From: Candidatus Altimarinota bacterium
GTDB lineage: Bacteria > Patescibacteriota > Gracilibacteria > Absconditabacterales > Absconditicoccaceae
Length of the DNA: 5,002 nucleotides
Reading direction: 5' to 3'
NCBI GenBank assembly: GCA_027062165.1
Contig: JAMOTU010000176.1
Location: 1 to 5,002 of the forward strand
Of this stretch, positions 1 through 5,002 are shown in pieces. Position 1 is the first letter of the stretch, and each line of letters begins with the position of its first letter. The notes below the pieces were generated by a model, which saw only the letters and a program-made list of their open reading frames with translations, was not told the DNA's origin and made no database searches. A program made the position numbers and the translations under genes.

Positions 1-1
1 A

Positions 2-1531
2 TATTTGGCTAAAAATTTTGCTAAAGATATTAAATGATTAGTTGAAGCCAATCTAAACAATTTGCAACTATCTGAGAAAGCTAAAAATGAGTTAGTAGGT
101 AATAGTGATAAAAAAGGAATTTTAGACGATATACTAGAGAAAGTTTTTTCAGAAAATCCTAATGAAATTTTAGAAAAGGCTAATAAAAATTGATTATGAT
201 TATTTGAATATATGCGGAAAACTTTTTATAGTCAGATAGTAGAGAAAGTTCTAAAAGATAACAATTTAAATCAAGATGAGAAAAGAAATATTATAGAGTT
301 TTTCTATAAAAATAAAGATGATTTTTTTAAGAAATTCTGACAAACAGTTTTAAATATTGAGCAAGTAAAATATGCTACTGAGTTGTTTTTAAATGATTCT
401 AAGTTTTTGGGTCTTTTAGAAAAGATAAAAAATCAAGTTAAATCTAAAATTAAAATTGAAAAAGGTTCATATGAAACTTATGTTTTAGCTGCATTGGCTA
501 TTTTATCTGAAACTAACGAAAATGTTGATGAAAAGCAACTAAGAAAAAAAGTAGAGGAATTTGTGAAAATCAAAGGAAAGGAGGAGATATTGAATAGTGA
601 TATTTTATTAAATGTGATAAGAACAATAAAAAGTGATAATAATTTTAAATACTATATAAATCAGTTTAGAGAGCATAACAAAAATAAATCAAGTCAATTA
701 AAAAGTATGATAGATAAAGCTAAAAAAGAGATGGATGATTTTATGTATGAGAATTTAAAAAAGTATGATAATGATTTAGCAGAGTGGTTTTGGGATGAGC
801 ATTTGGATAGTTTTTCAAAAGAAAATAAAATTGAGCAACAAATTGGTATTCCGAAGGAAACTTTTGAAAATCAGATAAGTAGTTATGTAAAAGAAACTAA
901 ATGAGAAAAACCTGTATGGACATATCCTGAATATAAAGATTGAAGCTATGTAGTAAAGCTATATTTACCGAAACCAGACAAAAAAGATTCTAACAAAGAT
1001 GAAGAAGCTATAGTAATAGAAGCTCCTAGTATTGTTGATTTAAATAAAAAACTTTTAAAAAAGTGGGCAGAATATCAATGATTAAACTGAATTGATTTGA
1101 TAATATCTTCTCCTGATATGTTTAAGGATAAGTTTTGAAAAGATATTAATAAACTTTTTACCCCTTCTGATATAGAAGATATATCAAAAGTGATGGCTAG
1201 ATATCTTATAGAAAAAATAGATGGAGATTCAGATATAAAAGATTATATTTACACTCATTATGAAGATCTCTATAAAAAATTAGTTTTTAATCCGTTGAAA
1301 TGATTGTCTGATTTTATAAAAAATTTGAGATTAAATGATGAATTTAAGAAAAAAATAGGGAAAATTTTACCTAAAGGATTTGTATTAAAAAATCAATTTG
1401 ATATTAAAGACTTCTCTGACAATTTACATATTGGTCTTAATGATTTCTTTGAGGAAAAAAAAGATAAATTTAGTTTATGATTATTTTCTAGATTATGAAA
1501 GAGACTATTAAATAAATTGAGTCTGAAGTAA
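2..1531 (+). CDS. Unrecognised lysine-rich protein, 5' end missing (TGA read as Gly)
   Basis: I do not recognise this protein. The frame enters from the left edge and, with TGA as glycine, runs 509 codons to a TAA at 1529-1531. Twelve TGA codons lie in frame (residues 12, 64, 66, 113, 301, 314, 360, 363, 379, 434, 493 and 499 of the visible part). With the standard code only 383..904 would look like a gene. The composition is rich in Lys, Asp, Glu, Asn and Ile and looks mainly helical. There is no clear membrane segment, no cysteine cluster and no nucleotide-binding loop. Landmarks are an aromatic patch EWFWDEH (about 261-267), a short strand-like stretch SYVVKLYLP (about 315-323) followed by a charged Lys/Asp/Glu linker, and a basic C-terminal tail (SRLGKRLLNKLSLK). 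Residue 72 is a CGG codon, which could be Arg or Trp. The true start lies outside the window. The frame is well supported; the function is unknown. Confidence 0.82.
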
Positions 1532-2272
1532 TATTTTAAGATCCAATGTTAATTTCTCTTGAAATTTTTTATCTTCTTGAAGCCTTTTTGCTAAATTTAT
1601 TCATTTGAACGTCAACTCAAATTTTGGATTTTCTCAGCTGCGATTTATTGAAATATATCTTTCTTCTTCTAAGTTTTTCATCAGTAGCATAATGTCAAAA
1701 TGTGTTTTATTTGAAAATTTTCGGGAATTTTTCTGAATATTTTTGAATTCTTCGTAAAATATATAAATAATAGCTTTTTTAATAAAATCTTTGGTATAAT
1801 TGTTAAATACTTCTATTATTTGTTGAGTGGTATCTTTTGTTATTTGATTTTGGTATTCGTGTTCGATAATTGAATTAATAAATTTTTCAAATTTAATATA
1901 ATCTTGTCAGACATAACTAGCAAAAGATTTTACTAAATCAACATTTCTAATTTTTAATTCTATTGATGATATTCAATATTCACTTCTTTCAATTTTAGTA
2001 TCAAAAATATCGTCTATACAATATTCTAGAATATTAATTAAATTTTTATTTTTTGTAACAAATCTAATATCCTTTTTTCAAAGTTTAATTAGTAGTTTTG
2101 AAAAAAATATTTTAAGATAATTGACAAAAAATGGGAGTAGTTTTTTATCTAAATATTGAGAATTTTTTAGTTGTTTTATAATATTTTCTATGATTTGTTG
2201 TTTTTCTTTTGAAATTGTTTCATGGATTGAATTGTTATCTCCTGGAATTGGAGAAAATCAAGGAGTATCCAT
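1508..2272 (-). CDS. Hypothetical protein, 254 aa, translationally coupled to thrS
   Basis: I cannot assign a function. The ATG at 2272-2270 shares its A with the last base of the thrS stop (TAATG), an arrangement typical of coupled translation, and it is the first plausible start in this frame. The frame runs to TAA at 1510-1508. Six TGA codons are read as Gly (residues 5, 65, 100, 122, 213, 224). The N-terminus is unusual for its Pro and Gly content (MDTPGFSPIPGDN). The rest looks mostly helical and charged, with no signal peptide and no convincing membrane helix. Residues about 198-230 (NLEERYISI, then FELTFKGINLAKRL) resemble the hairpin and final helix of a winged-helix fold, but this is only a visual impression. 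Residue 184 is a CGA codon whose meaning is uncertain in code-25 lineages. The 3' end overlaps the convergent gene by 24 bases. The exact stop-start overlap and the long frame free of TAA and TAG support a real gene. Confidence 0.75.
1551..1570 (+). terminator. Weak candidate terminator after the leftmost gene
   Basis: About 20 bases past the TAA at 1529-1531 there is a short inverted repeat, AATTTC and GAAATT, around a four-base loop, followed by a run of T. The form is that of an intrinsic terminator, but the stem is six pairs with a single G-C pair and would be weak. It lies inside the 3' coding part of the convergent minus-strand gene, so the sequence is also constrained by coding. I see no comparable structure for the minus-strand transcript. 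Confidence 0.25.
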
Positions 2273-4197
2273 TATTTTTGCTTTAAAGGATTAAATTGAT
2301 TTTCTAAAATTTTTAGGAATTCTTCTAAATTTACTTCATATTGTTTTTTGGTATGGTATTCTCTAATTGCTAGTGTTTTATTTTGGGATTCTTTTTCTCA
2401 GATTATAATCATAAATGGTATTTTTTGAGTTTCAGCGTTTCTTATTTTTTTTGCAAGGCTATGTTCAGAAATGTCTAGTTTGACTCTGTATCCTTTATCT
2501 TTTAAAACATTGTAAATTTCAAAAGTATAATCTAAAATTTCTTTATTGTTTTGATTTACTGGTATTATTTTAATTTGCTCTGGTGCTAGCCAGAAAGGAA
2601 AGGCACCACTATAATGTTCTATTAAGATACCAATAAATCTTTCAAAACTTCCAAATATTGCTCTATGTACCATAAATGGTCTTTCTTTTTCTCATTTTTC
2701 ATTAATGTAATACATATCAAATCTTTCTGGTAGATTAAAATCAAATTGGACAGTAGAGCATTGCCAAAGTCTACCTATAGCATCTTTAATTTTGAAATCA
2801 ATTTTAGGTCCATAAAATGCAGCCTCTCCTATTTCTTTTTCATAATTTAGTCACTTTTCTTTTAATACTTCTTCAATAGTAGATTCCGCTAATTGCCACA
2901 TATCTTTTGGTCAAACATATTTGTTAGAATTTGGATCAGAAAGAGAAACAAAGATTTTTATGTCTTCGAATCAGAAAGTTTTTAATACATCTAATACAAA
3001 ATCAACTGTATTGCTGATTTCTTCTTTTATTTGGTCAGGTCTACATATAATATGAGCATCATCTTGAGTAAATCATCTAACTCTTGTTAAACCACCTAAT
3101 TCTCATTTTTTTTCATATCTGTAAACTGTCCCAAATTCCCAATATCTAATTGGCAATTCTTTGTAAGAGTGAATATCATCTTTATAAATCATTACATGGA
3201 AAGGACAATTCATAGGTTTTAGAAGATATACCTCTGATTCTTTTGGTTTACGATTGTCTTGCCAGTCTTCTAGAGTCATTCAAAGTTCAAGAGGTGGATA
3301 CATTGATTCGTTATAAAATCCCCAGTGTCCTGAAATTTCCCAAAGTTTTTTTCTTCATATATGAGGAGTTCTGACAGGTATATATCAACGTTTTTCACAT
3401 TCTTTTTCTATGTAGTGAGCTAAGATATTGTAAAGAGTAGCACCTTTAGGTTTCCACAAAATAAGTCCTGGCCCTACTTCTTCTGGTTTTATAGTGAAAA
3501 GTCCTAATTTAGGTCCTAGTATTCTATGGTCTCTTTTTTTGGCTTCTTCTAAAAATTTTAAATATTCTTGGAGTTTTTCTTTATTTTCGAAAGCAAGTCA
3601 GTAAATTCTAGTAAGCATTGGATTATGTTCATCTCCTTTCCAGTAAGCTCATGCAACTTTGTATAGTTTAAATGCATCTTGAGGTATTTGGGAAGTCTCT
3701 TCTACATGTGGTCCTTCACAAAGGTCTAAGAAAGTAATATATTCGTTTGGTTGCTTATTAGAAGTTTTATCTAAAAATTCATTAATTTTGTCATACAAAG
3801 CTATGTAGTCAGGATCTGCGTTTTTTACAACTTTTTCTTTTTTTTCGGTTGGAATAATGTTAACATAGAAACTAATTTCTTCTCAAGATTTATTAATTTC
3901 TTCCAAAAGCTGTAATTTAAAAGGTTGGTTAATAAGCTCTAAAAGTTGTTTAGCAAGTGAGTGGGGTAAAATTATTTTTTTAAATTGTTGATTTTCTTTG
4001 ATGATAGTTTTCATATTTTTTTCTAATTTTTTGAGGTCTTTGTCTGAAATAGATTCTTTTGAAAATAGAAAATCATAATAAAATCCATTATCTATAGCAG
4101 GTCAGATACCAAGTTTTACTTGAGGGTCGTAGAATCTCTGAATAGCTTGAGCAAGAATATGAGAAAGAGAATGTCTAATTTTTTTTAGATTTATCAT
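2272..4197 (-). CDS. thrS: Threonine--tRNA ligase (ThrRS), TGS-less form, TGA read as Gly
   Basis: This class II synthetase activates threonine with ATP and loads it on tRNA-Thr in the cytoplasm. The editing domain (about 9-220) has HSLSH (His9, His13) and DLCEGPH (Cys160, His164), the set that clears mischarged serine. The catalytic core has Cys331 in MNCP, His382 in DDAHIIC and His511 in MVHRA, equivalent to the zinc ligands Cys334, His385 and His511 of the E. coli enzyme. Motif 2 Arg is in YRYE (360) and motif 3 is GSFERF (Arg520). The anticodon-binding domain spans about 535-641. Fourteen of about 35 glycines are TGA (32, 105, 183, 200, 271, 281, 306, 365, 375, 409, 429, 449, 502, 600), many at invariant positions. 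The start is the first ATG after an in-frame TAA at 4233-4231, so there is no room for the usual N-terminal TGS domain. Insertions near 105-155 and 300-320 bring the length back to 641. No Shine-Dalgarno sequence precedes the ATG. Confidence 0.97.
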
Positions 4198-4264
4198 TTT
4201 TATTGACTTATATTTTAAAAAAATTAAAAGTTATATTAAAAATTTTATAATTAAAAGCAAGTTA
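4198..4264. promoter_or_regulatory. Divergent intergenic region between thrS and the patatin-like gene
   Basis: This 67-base, almost purely A+T spacer separates two divergent start codons and must carry both promoters unless they lie inside the genes. On the plus strand TATAAT at 4246-4251 is a perfect -10 match, which would place the transcript start only about 5-8 bases before the ATG at 4265. On the minus strand TAAAAT (complement of 4212-4217) would likewise start thrS mRNA within about 10 bases of its ATG. No convincing -35 element is spaced correctly for either, and neither start codon has a Shine-Dalgarno motif. The base composition makes -10 matches easy to find by chance. Confidence 0.5.
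4246..4251 (+). promoter_or_regulatory. Candidate -10 box (TATAAT) for the patatin-like gene
   Basis: This is an exact match to the bacterial -10 consensus, 13 bases before the ATG at 4265. The region where a -35 box should sit (around 4223-4228, ATTAAA) is a poor match to TTGACA. A TTGACT does occur at 4203-4208, but it is too far away for normal spacing. If the box is real, the leader is only a few bases long, which fits the absence of a ribosome binding site. In such AT-rich DNA a chance match is quite possible. Confidence 0.35.
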
Positions 4265-5002
4265 ATGATATTGGTTATTTCTTGATGATGATTTAAGGCT
4301 TTTTATGCATTATGAGTATTAAAAGCTATTGAAGAATTAGGTTTACAAAAAAAAATTAAAGCTTGTTTTGGAGTTAGTGGAGGAGCTATAGTTTTGTCTT
4401 GGTGGCTTTCTGGTTACACAGCTGAAAAAATGTATGATATTTTTATAAATTTAGATTATCTTTCTTTGTTGAAACCTAATTGGAGGATTCATCAATCACT
4501 AATTGATATAAATAAAATTAAAAAGTTTTTTAAATCTCACTTAGTAAATAATTTTGAAGATTTGAAGAAAAAGTTATATATTTGAACTGTTGATTTGTTA
4601 GAGGGAAAATATATTTTGTATGATAGTTGAGAATTAATAAGACCTCTTATATGAAGTATGTCTTTACCAGGTATTTTTCCAGGTGTAAAATATGATGGAA
4701 AGTTTTTAGTAGATTGATGAGTGATTAATAATTTCCCTACTGATTTAGCTAAACAAAAATATCCTGATGAAAAAATTATTTGAATAGCTCTTACCAATAT
4801 AAGAAAAATTGATAAAATTAGTAATATCTTTGAAAATCTTTTGAGGTCTTGGCAACTTTCAATAGAATCTAGCATTATTGAAAATTTAAAATATTGTGAT
4901 ATATTGTTTTATCCTAAATTGGATGTAAGAGTTTTAGATTTAAGAAAGAAAAAATTGAAAGAAATTTTTGAAAAAGGTTATAAAGATGGATTAGATAAAT
5001 TA
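4265..5002 (+). CDS. Patatin-like phospholipase, 3' end cut by window (TGA read as Gly)
   Basis: This is a predicted serine acyl hydrolase of the patatin/RssA-like family, which cleaves acyl chains from membrane or storage lipids with a Ser-Asp dyad. The catalytic parts appear in the expected order. The oxyanion-hole loop GGGFKA is at residues 7-12. The nucleophile elbow GVSGG is at 36-40, with Ser38. The segment SMSLPGIFPGV (131-141) is the usual lead-in to the second catalytic motif, DGG, at 150-152 with Asp150, followed by VINNFP. Ten of 21 visible glycines are TGA (7, 8, 9, 17, 107, 122, 130, 151, 152, 173), including all three of the oxyanion loop and both of DGG. The canonical Gly after the basic residue of the oxyanion loop is Ala12 here. 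There is no signal peptide: the ATG leads straight into the first strand (MILVIS), so an intracellular protein or one exported by a non-Sec route is likely. 246 codons are visible, with no stop before the window edge. Confidence 0.93.

Noticed and set aside
578..586. Strong Shine-Dalgarno-like AAGGAGGAG followed by a TTG
   Set aside because: It is inside the leftmost gene (Lys-Gly-Lys-Glu-Glu codons). No new frame of useful length begins after it.
383..904. Stand-alone 173-aa gene
   Set aside because: The frame is open on both sides when TGA is Gly, and composition is the same upstream and downstream. The ATG at 383 has no ribosome binding site.
1457..1464. Poly-T run on the minus strand as a terminator for the thrS operon
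   Set aside because: No inverted repeat precedes it, and it is explained by Lys codons of the plus-strand gene.
2398..2673. Separate 91-aa protein or a broken thrS pseudogene
   Set aside because: It is the anticodon-binding part of thrS between TGA codons. All 14 TGAs in thrS are read as Gly, no frameshift is needed, and every catalytic residue is intact.
4394..4585. Separate 63-aa plus-strand protein
   Set aside because: It is only the part of the patatin-like gene between two recoded TGA codons, and it starts at an ATG-like site downstream of the catalytic serine.
4537..4875. Minus-strand open frame of 112 codons
   Set aside because: It lies wholly opposite the patatin-like gene, whose catalytic motifs establish the plus-strand frame. 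It has no recognisable motif and is a shadow.
2..5002. Mycoplasma-type code with TGA as tryptophan
   Set aside because: It would put Trp at invariant glycines of the patatin oxyanion loop, its DGG motif and several ThrRS motifs, while the conserved Trp positions already use TGG.

Overview
The window is low in G+C and packed with genes that use a non-standard genetic code. Read with the ordinary bacterial code it breaks into fragments. Read with TGA as glycine (translation table 25) it becomes four continuous genes. The code is fixed by two recognisable proteins, in which TGA falls at positions where these families almost always have glycine: threonyl-tRNA synthetase (LGIGP, AGAYWKGD, VRGFTQDD, PFMIIIGEKE) and a patatin-like lipase (ISGGGFKA, LVDGGVINN). 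Tryptophan, the mycoplasma reading, fits none of these, and conserved tryptophans (GHW, DMW, FWLAP) are all TGG. I count 42 in-frame TGA codons across the four genes. The three stops seen are all TAA. This code points to the candidate phyla Absconditabacteria (SR1) or Gracilibacteria (BD1-5), which are reduced, probably host-dependent bacteria. The sequence does not decide between them.

Layout: (1) 2..1531, plus strand: the 3' part (509 codons) of a lysine-rich protein I do not recognise. (2) 1508..2272, minus strand: a 254-residue protein of unknown function, whose end overlaps the end of gene 1 tail to tail by 24 bases. (3) 2272..4197, minus strand: thrS, 641 residues, lacking the N-terminal TGS domain but with complete editing, catalytic and anticodon-binding domains. 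Its stop and the start of gene 2 share a base (TAATG), so the two probably form one operon. (4) 4198..4264: a 67-base spacer between divergent genes, which must hold both promoters. (5) 4265..5002, plus strand: a patatin-like phospholipase with its full catalytic set, cut by the window edge.

Functionally, thrS charges tRNA-Thr and the patatin protein probably hydrolyses acyl lipids. There is no evident pathway link beyond the shared divergent promoter region. No stretch longer than 67 bases lacks a gene. I saw no RNA gene, mobile element, CRISPR array or large repeat. The most noteworthy content is the recoding itself, two rare CGA/CGG codons whose meaning is uncertain in these lineages, and two unidentified proteins.
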